Source: Pseudoprevotella muciniphila
GTDB taxonomy: Bacteria > Bacteroidota > Bacteroidia > Bacteroidales > Bacteroidaceae
Direction of reading: 5' to 3'
Assembly: GCF_003265305.2 (NCBI RefSeq)
Contig: NZ_CP033459.1
Location: 186,001 to 250,000, forward strand
DNA: 64,000 nucleotides
Positions within the stretch are counted from its first letter, which is position 1; every line of letters begins with the position of its first letter. Made by a program: the position numbers and the translations under genes. The notes under the pieces are model-generated. The model did not search any database and had not been told where the DNA came from. It was given only the letters and a program-made list of their open reading frames with translations. Shown here in pieces: positions 38,236-48,023 of this stretch.

Positions 38236-38392
38236 TTCTCCATGTAATTATCATTAATTTTCGTTAATTTTTAACCACGGATTACACGGATTTTTGATGT
38301 GCTTTTTGTTCTCCATTAAGTATCATTAATATTCATTAATTTTTAACCATGAATTCTTGCTTTGCAAGCGAGCAAGCTCAATCGACACGGAT
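38236..38392 (+). repeat. Dispersed repeat, copy B (two tandem units)
   Basis: Two related units each begin TTCTCCAT and carry a CATTAAT...TTAATTTTTAACCA segment. The second ends in the 42-bp block (38351-38392) shared with copy A. Same orientation as copy A, about 5.07 kb apart. No other gene is supported between 38162 and 38672. Confidence 0.75.
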
Positions 38393-38575
38393 TCTTGTTG
38401 TTTTTTTTCATTAAATCTCATTTAATTGTGCCTGTGTATTGCTTGGGGATTACACAGATGCCTTGCATGGGAAAATTCCGAAAAATTATTTCCTGTGAAG
38501 CGGTAATTATTCATAAATTGTCTTGAGTTATTTTCAACAACAATTCACTAAGATGAATACGTCATGAATTTTACA

Positions 38576-38584
38576 TAACTTTGC
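38576..38584 (+). promoter_or_regulatory. Promoter -7 element for the TonB-dependent receptor gene
   Basis: TAACTTTGC on the plus strand, giving a leader of about 80 nt before the ATG at 38673. Confidence 0.7.
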
Positions 38585-38672
38585 AACAAAATCGGAGTCG
38601 GCAGAAACATCTTTATATCTATTCCAAGATACAAGGCTGCAATATCGGCACAATAAATTCGTTATATGTTTA

Positions 38673-41072
38673 ATGGGAAATTATGATAGCGTTAAAAGGC
38701 TGATAGCCTTTGTTCTTCTTTCGTTTGCTTTTGTAACAATTAATGCACAAACGCGGACGAGAATTTATGGTATGGTCAAGGACGAAGCCGGCAATGGCAT
38801 AGAACTCGCCACGGTGCGGCTGCAGGGAACTGCCAGTATGGTCATGACCAACCTCAAGGGGCAATACAATATCTACTGCAACATGGGTGATAGCGTTACA
38901 GTTGTTTTTTCACAACTTGGGCATCAAACACGGAAAAAGACCCTCATTGCTTTTGGAGATTCTATGAGAGTGGATGTTGTTTTACCTCCATACAATCAGA
39001 CTGACGAAACTGCGGTTGTAAAGGGAATGGGTATTCAGAGTGGAAGCATGGTGCGACTAAATACAAAGAACAATGACTTTGCACCATCTGCATCTGGTAA
39101 TGCAGTGGAAGAACTCGTGGCTACACAGGCTGGTGTCTCTACACATAACGAACTGAGTTCGCAGTATAACGTACGAGGTGGCTCGTTCGATGAAAACTGC
39201 GTATATCTGAATGGAGTTGAAGTTTATCGACCCATGCTTGTGAGAAGTGGTGAGCAGGAAGGGCTTAGTATCATCAATAGCGACATGGTGGACAAAATCT
39301 CGTTTTCCACCGGAGGTTTTGAGGCACGGTATGGCGACAAAATGTCTTCAGTGCTTGATATTACATACAAACGGCCCGAAAAGTTCGAAGCAAAGTTAAA
39401 TGGAAGTATTCTCGGAGGAAGTGCCTATATTGGATGGGGAAACAAACACTTCAGTTTCATGTCAAGCGTAAGGTACAAAACGACGAAATACCTTTTAGGA
39501 TCTACTGATACAGAAGGAGAGTACGACCCGAAATTCCTGGATTATCAGGCTTATTTGTCATGGCGTCCGTCAAAGAGATGGACTATAGATGTTATAGGAA
39601 ACATCAGTGATAATGAGTATAACTTCATACCCAAAAACAGAGTTACCAATTTCGGTACCATAGATAACCCAAGGACTTTTGTGGTCTATTTTGACGGACA
39701 GGAAAAGGACTATTTCAAAACCTACTTCGGTTCAGCCACCGTCACACATAATTTCAACCCAAACACCTACCTCGCTCTCAATTTCTCTACATTCAAGTCG
39801 AAAGAGGCCGAAACTTACGACATACAAGGCGAGTATTGGCTCAACGAAGCCACGTCGCAGGAAGAGTTGGGTGTGGGAACATACATGGAGCATGCACGCA
39901 ACCGACTTCGTGCTAATGTGATGAATACAGGATTGAAATTCCGTACAAGATTAACGGGGCATACCATCCAGTCAGGATTTGACTGGCAACACGAAGATAT
40001 AAAAGAAAACTCAAGAGAATGGGAAATGCGCGACTCTATGGGATATTCACTCCCTTACGACCCAAATCAACTCAGATTGATTTATAGCCTTGCTGCGCAA
40101 CAGGAATTAAAGACCAACCGACTCAGTTTCTATCTGCAGGACAACTGGAGATTTAAGAACAGTATGGGACTATTCAACTTGGCTTATGGCATAAGAGTCA
40201 GTCATTGGGACTGGAACAAGGAAACACTCATCTCTCCACGAGCATCATTAGGTCTGATGCCATCATTTAGCGATAATTGGGTGTTCAGAGTTGCAACAGG
40301 TGTGTATTATCAAGCCCCGTTCTACAAAGAACTGCGTGACACAGCAATGCTCAACGGAATAGCATCAGTATCTCTGAATAAAGATATCAAGGCACAGCGT
40401 TCTATACATTTTGTAATAGGTGGAGACTACACCTTCCGCCTGATGAACCGCCCGTTTAAGTTCACAACTGAAGCCTACTACAAGGCACTGTCCAACCTCA
40501 TTCCATACAATGTGGACAATCTGAGAATTATCTACTACGGAAGGAATATGAGCAAAGGTTACGCTGCAGGACTTGATTTCAAACTTTTCGGAGAATTTGT
40601 ACCCGGTACGGACTCTTGGATAACGTTCTCCATAATGTCAACGAAAGAGAAAATTAACGGAAAGACTGTACCAAGACCCACAGATCAAAGATACAACCTA
40701 TCCTTATATTTCACCGACTATTTCCCGGGAAGTACACGTTGGAGGGTAACGCTGAAGGCTGCATTGGCAGCAGGACTGCCCTTCGGTGCACCACGCACAG
40801 GTCTTGAAGGAAAGTCGTTCAGAGCACCCGCATATAAGCGTGTGGATCTCGGCATGAGTTACAGGTTGCTCAATAATGAAGATCGTCATATCCATTCAGG
40901 CATCGGGAAATACATGAAGAACGTTTGGCTCGGAGTAGATGCTTTCAATCTTTTAGGCATCAGCAATGTCAACTCCTATTATTGGGTAACAGATATCACA
41001 AACACGCAATATGCAGTGCCAAACTATCTCACAGGAAGAAGAATAAATGCACGTTTTGTCATAGAATTCTAA
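38673..41072 (+). CDS. TonB-dependent receptor with N-terminal carboxypeptidase-regulatory-like domain
   Basis: 799 residues. Signal peptide to about residue 26 (FVTINAQ); a CarboxypepD_reg-like domain at ~29-100 (RIYGMVKDEAGNGIELATVRL); a plug domain at ~125-230 (SAVEEL-like start, QYNVRGGSFDENCVYLNGVEVY, FSTGGFEARYGDKMSSVLDI). A long beta-barrel follows, ending in INARFVIEF with a terminal Phe. It is shorter than SusC proteins and has no SusD partner. Such receptors import a bound ligand with energy from TonB; the ligand is unknown. The next gene starts 4 bp later. Confidence 0.9.
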   Translation: MGNYDSVKRLIAFVLLSFAFVTINAQTRTRIYGMVKDEAGNGIELATVRLQGTASMVMTNLKGQYNIYCNMGDSVTVVFSQLGHQTRKKTLIAFGDSMRVDVVLPPYNQTDETAVVKGMGIQSGSMVRLNTKNNDFAPSASGNAVEELVATQAGVSTHNELSSQYNVRGGSFDENCVYLNGVEVYRPMLVRSGEQEGLSIINSDMVDKISFSTGGFEARYGDKMSSVLDITYKRPEKFEAKLNGSILGGSAYIGWGNKHFSFMSSVRYKTTKYLLGSTDTEGEYDPKFLDYQAYLSWRPSKRWTIDVIGNISDNEYNFIPKNRVTNFGTIDNPRTFVVYFDGQEKDYFKTYFGSATVTHNFNPNTYLALNFSTFKSKEAETYDIQGEYWLNEATSQEELGVGTYMEHARNRLRANVMNTGLKFRTRLTGHTIQSGFDWQHEDIKENSREWEMRDSMGYSLPYDPNQLRLIYSLAAQQELKTNRLSFYLQDNWRFKNSMGLFNLAYGIRVSHWDWNKETLISPRASLGLMPSFSDNWVFRVATGVYYQAPFYKELRDTAMLNGIASVSLNKDIKAQRSIHFVIGGDYTFRLMNRPFKFTTEAYYKALSNLIPYNVDNLRIIYYGRNMSKGYAAGLDFKLFGEFVPGTDSWITFSIMSTKEKINGKTVPRPTDQRYNLSLYFTDYFPGSTRWRVTLKAALAAGLPFGAPRTGLEGKSFRAPAYKRVDLGMSYRLLNNEDRHIHSGIGKYMKNVWLGVDAFNLLGISNVNSYYWVTDITNTQYAVPNYLTGRRINARFVIEF

Positions 41073-41076
41073 AACC

Positions 41077-41973
41077 ATGCACAAAGCACCTCAATACACC
41101 ATCTTCAAAGTTACGGAAAGAGACGCACTCCTGCCTTTCATCATGAAGTCATTGCAAGGGATCAGTCGCAATAAGGCAAAGGCTATATTGCAGGGAAACG
41201 GAGTGCGAGTGAATAAAAAAATTGTTTCACAGCATGATTTTGAACTGACGCAGGGAATGGTCGTTGAAATCAGCAAGAAGAAGGACAGGCAGACACTTAA
41301 CAGCCGTTTTGTTAAGTTGGTGTATGAAGACAGCCACATCATTGTGATTGACAAAGCACCGGGAATTCTTTCTATGGCAAACAACCATAGTGCATTTTGC
41401 GTGAAGACCATACTCGACGAGTATCTTCACCGAACGCACCAAAAGTGTACGGTACACGTAGTGCATAGGTTGGACCGCGATACGTCGGGGCTTATGGTTT
41501 ATGCCAAAAACATGAAGGCAGAGCAAATACTTGAGGATAATTGGCATGAAATAGTTACTGACAGAAGATACATTGCAGTCCTTTCGGGTAAGATAGAACA
41601 GAAGAAGGGTATGGTGGAGAGTTGGCTGAAAGAAAACAAACAGATGGTTACATATTCTTCACCTGATGAGGGCGATGGAAAGTACGCCCTTACAAGATAT
41701 CGAACCATCAAGACTGATGATAAACACTCACTCGTTGAACTGAAACTCGAAACAGGACGTAAAAACCAAATCCGAGTCCACATGGCAGACATCAACCATC
41801 CTGTCTGCGGAGACGTAAAGTATGGTAACGGCGACAATCCTATCGACCGACTTTGCCTGCATGCTTATCGGCTTGATTTTTATCACCCCATGACAAGTGA
41901 ACTTATGAAATTTGAGACACCGATTCCAAAAACTTTTAATGCCATCTTTTCATCAAAAGAACAAGACTCCTGA
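41077..41973 (+). CDS. RluA family RNA pseudouridine synthase
   Basis: 298 residues. An N-terminal S4 RNA-binding domain (ISRNKAKAILQGNGVRVNKKIV) is followed by the RluA catalytic domain, with VVHRLDRDTSGLMVYAK containing the catalytic Asp, then GRKNQIRVHMADINHPVCGDVKYG. It converts specific uridines in rRNA or tRNA to pseudouridine; the exact site cannot be read from sequence. It is likely co-transcribed with the TonB-dependent receptor, a pairing that appears incidental. Confidence 0.93.
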   Translation: MHKAPQYTIFKVTERDALLPFIMKSLQGISRNKAKAILQGNGVRVNKKIVSQHDFELTQGMVVEISKKKDRQTLNSRFVKLVYEDSHIIVIDKAPGILSMANNHSAFCVKTILDEYLHRTHQKCTVHVVHRLDRDTSGLMVYAKNMKAEQILEDNWHEIVTDRRYIAVLSGKIEQKKGMVESWLKENKQMVTYSSPDEGDGKYALTRYRTIKTDDKHSLVELKLETGRKNQIRVHMADINHPVCGDVKYGNGDNPIDRLCLHAYRLDFYHPMTSELMKFETPIPKTFNAIFSSKEQDS

Positions 41974-42128
41974 TTTTCATATCTTACTGTACATCTCGAT
42001 TAGGGTGTTTTTTTCAACGATCTGCAGAGTCTGTAAGATGACCTTATTTACAACATAGTGTTGCATCACATCCGGCATTTATCCACTCTTTATGTAGAAG
42101 GGAGCGCTGTCCGTTAAGCACACTAATA

Positions 42129-43796
42129 CTATTTAAGCATCTCGTCAATTTTCATACTGGTTGGTGGAACGTTTTTCTCTACAATATTGCCTTTCCTGTC
42201 AATAAGGAGCGTGAAAGGGATTGCATTGAACTGAAACGTGTTGCAGAGGAGATTCCATTCGTCCGACGTGAGAAAGATGTGTTCACCTTGAATGTGATTA
42301 TCGGAGAGGAACCTCTCACTTGGTTCACGGGGTGAGTCTTTTTCGTTGCAGATGTAGAGGAAACGTACTGGCGCGTCTTTGTATTTCTCGACGAGTGTGC
42401 GCTGGTCGAGCATCCCCTTGCGGCAAGGTCCACACCCGATGCCCCAGAAGTCCATGTATATGACGTTGCCGGCATATTTGTCCTTCAGCGATTGAAAGAG
42501 AGAGTCGCCTGGTGTGGAAACTGACGCCTCCATTCGAGCATTTCCTTCGCGTTCGATGACAAAGTGGCGGTAGACGTCCACGGCATGGTGACAGATAGAC
42601 GAGGCGGTAAACAGTGGCATGGCTGCGGCCAGTTCTTCTGCCTTGCGAGTGAGGAACCATTCAGCGGAGTCCTCGTAGTCAAAGTCAAGGACGCGATGAA
42701 GTAAGCTGAGCTGCATCATGAATCCCGTATTGTCAAGTTTGAAACGCGAGCGGATGCTGTCGCTGCACATCGCATAATAGTCTGCCAAGGAAAGCAAGTG
42801 GCCCTTGTCAAACTCAAGCATTTCGCGGTGAAGCGCAGGGTCGTAGTTGTGCGGCAGGACGAAGTTCTCTTTGTAATTGCCCAGTTCATCGGAGTCGGTC
42901 GACTTGCTCCATCTTTCCATATCGTTTGCCAGGAACAAGTATGCGTTGAGTACATAGAATTCCATATTGTTGACGACACCGCCGCCATCAGCTGCGAGGA
43001 TCATCAATGGATTGTCCATCAAATAAGACTGCCTTGCCGAAAGGAAATCGAAGAATGAGTCAGAGGAAATCGTCAGGGCTGGATTAGGCTTTCCGTCCTC
43101 GTTCCTTGTTCTCCACCGCCATTGATGCACTGCCACAAGCATTTGCTCCAGCGGCATAGCCAGCAGACTGGTCTTCAACACATCCTTTGCGTAGTTTGAG
43201 CAATCTTTCAGCGCGGCGATGGTATCAGCATCTATGGCACTGGCTATTCGGTCGAGTTCCCTGACCTTTCTGTTTTTCCACTCTAACATGAATTCACGGT
43301 TCATTGCCTCCCAGGGCGTCTGTGTTTCTTTCGAGGCGAACTGAGTCTCCAACTGTGGCCAGACGCTGTTCACTTCTCCTGTGGCGCCACTGCCTGAGAT
43401 TGTTGCTTCGCTCCCTGCGTCATCAATCAATAAATCCAAGGTGTCACCAACAGCGATAAAAGCAGGCGGAATTTCTGCACCATCAAAGTAAACCCATCCT
43501 GAATGCGGCAGACTAATCAGTTCAAGAAAAGAACCATCGGGTTCGATGTTAATCGTTCTGACGAAATCTTGATTCGAGAACAGATCCGTCCCTGTCACAT
43601 TGAAAGTTGAGAAGCTGTGTTCCGTCCGATTGACAAAACGCCCCTTGACTATTGCTTTTCCAGCATGGAAGTGGTATTCATCTATCGTACCCGAGGGGTA
43701 GCTCCTGAGCATGGCATTTATTGCATACTTCTTTTGGGCAATGCAGCATGTTATGGGTAGCAGTGCAAGCAGGAAGGTGATGATGGTTTTATTCAT
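42129..43796 (-). CDS. TlpA/ResA-like thioredoxin-fold protein, secreted
   Basis: 555 residues. Signal peptide MNKTIITFLLALLPITCCIAQ. The first ~420 residues hold a beta-rich then helical region with no name I can give, as in many Bacteroidetes TlpA-like proteins. The C-terminal thioredoxin domain has YMDFWGIGCGPCRKGML with a CGPC active site and AIPFTLLIDRKGNIV with the cis-Pro. It probably works as a periplasmic disulfide reductant. It lies about 95 bp downstream of the cytochrome c synthase gene, which fits a role in keeping apocytochrome CxxCH cysteines reduced; that link is inference. Confidence 0.85.
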   Translation of the reverse strand: MNKTIITFLLALLPITCCIAQKKYAINAMLRSYPSGTIDEYHFHAGKAIVKGRFVNRTEHSFSTFNVTGTDLFSNQDFVRTINIEPDGSFLELISLPHSGWVYFDGAEIPPAFIAVGDTLDLLIDDAGSEATISGSGATGEVNSVWPQLETQFASKETQTPWEAMNREFMLEWKNRKVRELDRIASAIDADTIAALKDCSNYAKDVLKTSLLAMPLEQMLVAVHQWRWRTRNEDGKPNPALTISSDSFFDFLSARQSYLMDNPLMILAADGGGVVNNMEFYVLNAYLFLANDMERWSKSTDSDELGNYKENFVLPHNYDPALHREMLEFDKGHLLSLADYYAMCSDSIRSRFKLDNTGFMMQLSLLHRVLDFDYEDSAEWFLTRKAEELAAAMPLFTASSICHHAVDVYRHFVIEREGNARMEASVSTPGDSLFQSLKDKYAGNVIYMDFWGIGCGPCRKGMLDQRTLVEKYKDAPVRFLYICNEKDSPREPSERFLSDNHIQGEHIFLTSDEWNLLCNTFQFNAIPFTLLIDRKGNIVEKNVPPTSMKIDEMLK

Positions 43797-43892
43797 TTTC
43801 GTTTCGTTTGTAATTGTCTTTCTTTATTTATATACGCAAATCTTCGTGGGAATATGTCGGAGAATATGTTAATTTTTGTTAATTAAACAAAT

Positions 43893-45962
43893 TTACGCGT
43901 AACTGTGCATGCCGCCTAAAAGGAAATTTACACCGAAGAAGGTCATCAGAACGGTAAAGAAGGCCAACACCATATAAAGATGATATATGAATGCTTTGCG
44001 CATAGAAGGCAGAGAACGACTGTGGAGTGGGAGAGAGTAAACCAAAAGTGTGATTAGTGCCCACACTTCTTTTGGATCCCAACTCCAGTAGTTCCCCCAT
44101 GATACATTTGCCCAAATAGCACCAAGAAAAATTCCGGTGGCAAGCATAAATACGGCAGGATACAGCATCGACCTGCTCAATATGGTCAGTTGGAGTATAG
44201 ATTGATTTAACCTAAAATCTCTCGTTTTAATACACATAAGCACCAAACTAAAAATTCCACTGAGCATACAAAACGCAAAAAGCGAATAGGCTATCATGAT
44301 GATAGACACATGTGCACTGAGCAGTGGAGAATTCAGCACAGGCATCAAATTTGTGATTTGAGGAGACATCTGTCCCAGGTGCGATACAAGCAAAGTGAAA
44401 CCTGCAATAAGAAAAGCAAACGGTTGGGTATAGCGTATGCGATATTGCAGAAGAGATCCGAGAAACAATGTGAACAATGCCATGAATAGCATCGTCTCAT
44501 AACCATTCGAAAGTGGAATCCTGCCTATGATAATCCACCGCAGAATGTATGTGTACAGTTGGAGCAAAAAGGCAACAATCATGAACATAGCAAGGATGTT
44601 GTAAGCCTTCTTTACACTAACAATGTGGCTGTTCTTTTTACCTTTTGTCATGGCATAAAGCAATAGGAAGAAAGAGAACAGACCCAGTGTCAGGCAACTC
44701 ATAAAGAGTATCTTTGTTACAGGCAAGGCATTGTAGATGATTTCTGCTTCTATGCGAGCGGAGGAAACTCTTGATTTGCCCGTGGCAGGCCGAACAAGCG
44801 TACCTTGAGTAAGCATAAGAATCAAACCCACTTTTTCATCTAACTCTTGAACTGATTTCTTCAAAGACACATTTCCCTGATACTCTTTGGCAGCAAAGTC
44901 TTTTAGTTTATAATCATTAGCATTAAATAGTTCCGTGAACTTGGCATATTTACCATTGATGCCGAGTAATTGACGTAATTCTGCATGCTTAACGAGTATC
45001 ATAGGCTGTTCTTTCCATACATCAGGACGAAGCCCCCAACCGAAAAGAACTTGTTCTGCACTAAGACCCCGATAAGTCTCTTTGCCATATATTTTTTTTA
45101 AGAAATCACAAGCCAAGGTGTTGAGAGGAGCAGTACGATTGTTGTATATTACCTGTTGCCGCGATAACTCATTTGCCTTGTCGCGGTTAATGCTTGGAAT
45201 AGCCTCTGCCGCAGTCGTGCTTAAACTGAATGAGCAGAAATAAAGCAAAGCAAAAAGAAAAAGATTTCTACGGAGCAAAGGATGGCGAAGCAGTCTGCGG
45301 AAAGTGTTGCTAAGCAGCAGAACCATAATCATTGACAAGGCCAAAAGAGCATAACCAAAATAGGTGATATTCGTACCCCACAAATCATAGTTTACTGTAA
45401 GAATCGTCCCGCGACAGTCGCTGTCGAAAGATGTTTGGTAAAACCTGTAACCATCTATGGAGAGGATGTTGTTCATGGAGATTATGGAGGATTGTGAAAT
45501 CGAATCACCCGAAATGTGATACGTCACGAAACTCTTGTAATCAGAAGGTGCTGTCGTACCAGGGTAGCATTCCACAGCAAAACTGTCAAGCCTCAGCGAG
45601 AAAGAGAGTGGGGAGGATTCATTCGTTTTTTTTAGGAAGAAATAATCAGCAGTTGAACCTTGTCTCAGATGAAGTGTACCATCTTTGCTCGTCATATATG
45701 AAGTCAGTGCACCGGCAAGAATAACCAAAAATGACAGATGAAGACAAAACACGCTGAATTGTCTCCACATTTTTCGTTTGAAGATGACTACAAGGCTCAA
45801 TACAGATATGAAGCCCCACAATAAGCAGAACCAGAGGCTGTGGTATATTTTTTCTGATACATATTCACTGCCGTTGACTTTTTCAATGATTGTGCCGATA
45901 CCAAGCGCAATGACCATTGTGGTCAATAAAAAAAGTATAATATTCTTCAAAATACGGTTCAT
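43893..45962 (-). CDS. ccsBA: Cytochrome c biogenesis protein CcsBA (ResB-ResC fusion)
   Basis: 689 residues, many membrane helices. The N-terminal ResB-like part has helices at ~10-95 and a periplasmic segment. The C-terminal CcsA part carries the haem-handling tryptophan-rich motif WANVSWGNYWSWDPKEVWALI near residue 610, with flanking helices. This is the system II synthase, which exports haem and attaches it to CxxCH motifs. It lies downstream of genes for a di-haem enzyme and a c-type cytochrome, which need exactly this activity. A hairpin separates it from the RidA-like gene, so it may have its own or a read-through transcript. Confidence 0.92.
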   Translation of the reverse strand: MNRILKNIILFLLTTMVIALGIGTIIEKVNGSEYVSEKIYHSLWFCLLWGFISVLSLVVIFKRKMWRQFSVFCLHLSFLVILAGALTSYMTSKDGTLHLRQGSTADYFFLKKTNESSPLSFSLRLDSFAVECYPGTTAPSDYKSFVTYHISGDSISQSSIISMNNILSIDGYRFYQTSFDSDCRGTILTVNYDLWGTNITYFGYALLALSMIMVLLLSNTFRRLLRHPLLRRNLFLFALLYFCSFSLSTTAAEAIPSINRDKANELSRQQVIYNNRTAPLNTLACDFLKKIYGKETYRGLSAEQVLFGWGLRPDVWKEQPMILVKHAELRQLLGINGKYAKFTELFNANDYKLKDFAAKEYQGNVSLKKSVQELDEKVGLILMLTQGTLVRPATGKSRVSSARIEAEIIYNALPVTKILFMSCLTLGLFSFFLLLYAMTKGKKNSHIVSVKKAYNILAMFMIVAFLLQLYTYILRWIIIGRIPLSNGYETMLFMALFTLFLGSLLQYRIRYTQPFAFLIAGFTLLVSHLGQMSPQITNLMPVLNSPLLSAHVSIIMIAYSLFAFCMLSGIFSLVLMCIKTRDFRLNQSILQLTILSRSMLYPAVFMLATGIFLGAIWANVSWGNYWSWDPKEVWALITLLVYSLPLHSRSLPSMRKAFIYHLYMVLAFFTVLMTFFGVNFLLGGMHSYA

Positions 45963-45974
45963 GTTCTTATATTT

Positions 45975-46007
45975 GAAAAATAAAGCAACTTCAATTTGAG
46001 AAGTTGC
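45975..46007 (-). terminator. Terminator after the RidA/chorismatase-like gene
   Basis: GCAACTTC/GAAGTTGC 8-bp stem with a 7-nt loop, followed on the minus strand by TTTATTTTTC. It separates the porin-to-RidA run from ccsBA, perhaps incompletely. Confidence 0.7.
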
Positions 46008-46042
46008 ATTATGTTGCTATGATAAAACAGGTGCTCTGACTG

Positions 46043-47188
46043 TCAGAACGAATCATATTCAGGATACTCTGTTTTTTTGATACCGATGCATTCCATTTCT
46101 ACGAGCCATCCGGGACGACAAACCGGGGCATGCACAATTACCAAAGGCTTTGCAGGAAGACGTTCCGAGCAGATTTTGCGTACAATCTGAAAATCAGATG
46201 GATCTCTGAGATATACTATCACTTGCGCCAAGTCGTCAAACGACGCGTCAGCCTCCTTGAGCAGTGCCTCAATGTTTTCAAGCAACCTGTTTGTCTGATT
46301 TATAATGTTGCCTGAATGCATGATATCGCCTTTGTGGTCTATGCTCGCAGTGCCTGAAATGAATATATGGCGGCGATCGCCATAGTCAATGTATGTGCCG
46401 CGTTCGAAGCGAACACCATACTCGCTCGTGCGGTTCAGGTGGTCTGATGCATAAAGATAGTGCTTCTGTCCGTTATCTAATCCTCCGGTGGCGCAAGCAT
46501 CCATTTGCACAAAGATGCTTGGGTCTTGTTGAACACCCCCAATACCAGTACTGGCAATGAAGTGAGTGTCGCAGGTCAGTCCACATGAATCGAATACATC
46601 GTTGCGAGCCCTTACCATGCCTGAATAGCGGTTGTCTATATCGCTGACAAAGAACCATGTGCGTGTGCAATCTCTTTCAAGGGTCATGTCAAATTCAGAA
46701 AGTCGCTTAATGTAGCGCTTGAATATCAATGCTGTCTGCGATTGCGAGTTCTTTTCTTCATTCGATAATCCACCCGTCCAAAGATGTGTATATTTGCCGC
46801 GTTTGAATACAACAGATGTACCGGACTGCGTGGACGTCGGCTCAATATCGCTTACAAGATACGCCCACAATGCCACTTTAGAACCATCAAGTGGCGGTTG
46901 CTGAATGATAGAAAGAGCAGAGCGCTCGTCTGAGTTGATTTCCCTTACCAATCCTGCTTGGTTTGCTGCATCGCTCAAGAAATAGCGTTTCATCACTGCC
47001 TGCGGACGACCGGCTAAACCTGAAGACACTTCGTAAAAAGTATCAACAAGCGACTGAAGTTGTTCTTCGAAAGGGAGCATGAAGTTTTTCACATGTATCA
47101 TCATGTGATACTCTTTCGCGCTTTCGACATTCTCGAAACCATATATTTCTGCAAACGTGTTCGGAAAATTTACGGTTTGTTGGGACAT
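46043..47188 (-). CDS. RidA-superfamily / chorismatase-like protein
   Basis: 381 residues, three times a plain RidA. The C-terminal ~110 residues are RidA-like (HIFISGTASIDHKGDIMHSGNIINQTNRLLENIEALLKEA, VYLRDPSDF) and end with CRPGWLVEMECIG. The overall two-domain layout resembles chorismatase enzymes such as FkbO, Hyg5 and XanB2, which release hydroxybenzoate or related products from chorismate. Whether it has that activity is not shown. It starts 25 bp after the cytochrome c lipoprotein gene. No signal peptide is seen, so it is a cytoplasmic protein in an otherwise envelope-directed gene run. Confidence 0.75.
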   Translation of the reverse strand: MSQQTVNFPNTFAEIYGFENVESAKEYHMMIHVKNFMLPFEEQLQSLVDTFYEVSSGLAGRPQAVMKRYFLSDAANQAGLVREINSDERSALSIIQQPPLDGSKVALWAYLVSDIEPTSTQSGTSVVFKRGKYTHLWTGGLSNEEKNSQSQTALIFKRYIKRLSEFDMTLERDCTRTWFFVSDIDNRYSGMVRARNDVFDSCGLTCDTHFIASTGIGGVQQDPSIFVQMDACATGGLDNGQKHYLYASDHLNRTSEYGVRFERGTYIDYGDRRHIFISGTASIDHKGDIMHSGNIINQTNRLLENIEALLKEADASFDDLAQVIVYLRDPSDFQIVRKICSERLPAKPLVIVHAPVCRPGWLVEMECIGIKKTEYPEYDSF

Positions 47189-47213
47189 TATCTTGTTTTT
47201 AGTTTATTTGTTG

Positions 47214-47939
47214 CTAATTCCTTGCACCACTGTTGATCCAGTCGTTCAGGATATTCTTCATTTTATTGTTTTCAAGCACCTCGTGACTGTGGTCGTAATG
47301 CCAATCGCGGGAAATGTTGCTGAAAAGCGCCTGGGAGAGCATACTGTTTTCTGTGTCACCAGGTTTTACTCGCAGTAATTCTGGATTTTTCTTCGACTGA
47401 ATGTTGACCAGATTTTCATAACTCTTTCCTTTTGTCAGGAAGAGGCCTGCTGCCGCACTATTGCTGCTGCCATGACAGTTGGCGCACGTTGTGCTGAACA
47501 GATTGTCCTGTATGGCATTAAGCATGCTCACGTCTTGAGAACCCACTGCAAACGGAATAGTATCGAGAGAGGTCTTGATGTCGTCCGTAGAGAGAGTGGC
47601 AAATGTGGCAACGCGAATACGAAGGCTGTTAACGGCGCACAACTCTATGCTTGACACGCTGTCGGGAATACCAGCAAGCGTAACGTCAATAGGACCATCC
47701 GATGTCGGCTCTACAATTTTCTTCATAATAACGGCATATTCACTGTTGTCCGTGAAACCTGCTATTGCGAGTGAATAGCCGTCTGCCCATGTCTCCTTGC
47801 CGCTAATGTTACCTACTGCTCGTACAACACGTCCGTCTATGGTGTTGTTGTAGTGCTCGTGAACCATTCCATCGTCGCAAGATGTAAAAGTACTACAAAA
47901 AACGAAAACAGCAATGAATAATAGAAAATATTGTCGCAT
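47214..47939 (-). CDS. c-type cytochrome lipoprotein
   Basis: 241 residues. Lipoprotein signal MRQYFLLFIAVFVFCSTFTSC with Cys21. Residues ~30-130 form a beta-rich domain I do not recognise. A mono-haem cytochrome c domain follows, with CANCH at about 152-156 and a likely Met ligand near residue 200 in PGDTENSML. The residue W..DHSHE segment near the C-terminus is His-rich. Probably an electron carrier anchored to the outer or inner membrane, working with the di-haem oxidoreductase encoded upstream. Confidence 0.85.
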   Translation of the reverse strand: MRQYFLLFIAVFVFCSTFTSCDDGMVHEHYNNTIDGRVVRAVGNISGKETWADGYSLAIAGFTDNSEYAVIMKKIVEPTSDGPIDVTLAGIPDSVSSIELCAVNSLRIRVATFATLSTDDIKTSLDTIPFAVGSQDVSMLNAIQDNLFSTTCANCHGSSNSAAAGLFLTKGKSYENLVNIQSKKNPELLRVKPGDTENSMLSQALFSNISRDWHYDHSHEVLENNKMKNILNDWINSGARN

Positions 47940-48023
47940 TTTCCTAATTTTCTGTCTGTTATATTCCTATAAATGATATTTCTATATTGCTTTACAACAT
48001 TTTTTATTTTTAGATGCCAATTT

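Noticed and set aside
42179-42660. Overlapping minus-strand frames within the TlpA-like gene
   Set aside because: They are alternative frames of a gene whose own frame carries a signal peptide and a CGPC thioredoxin domain.
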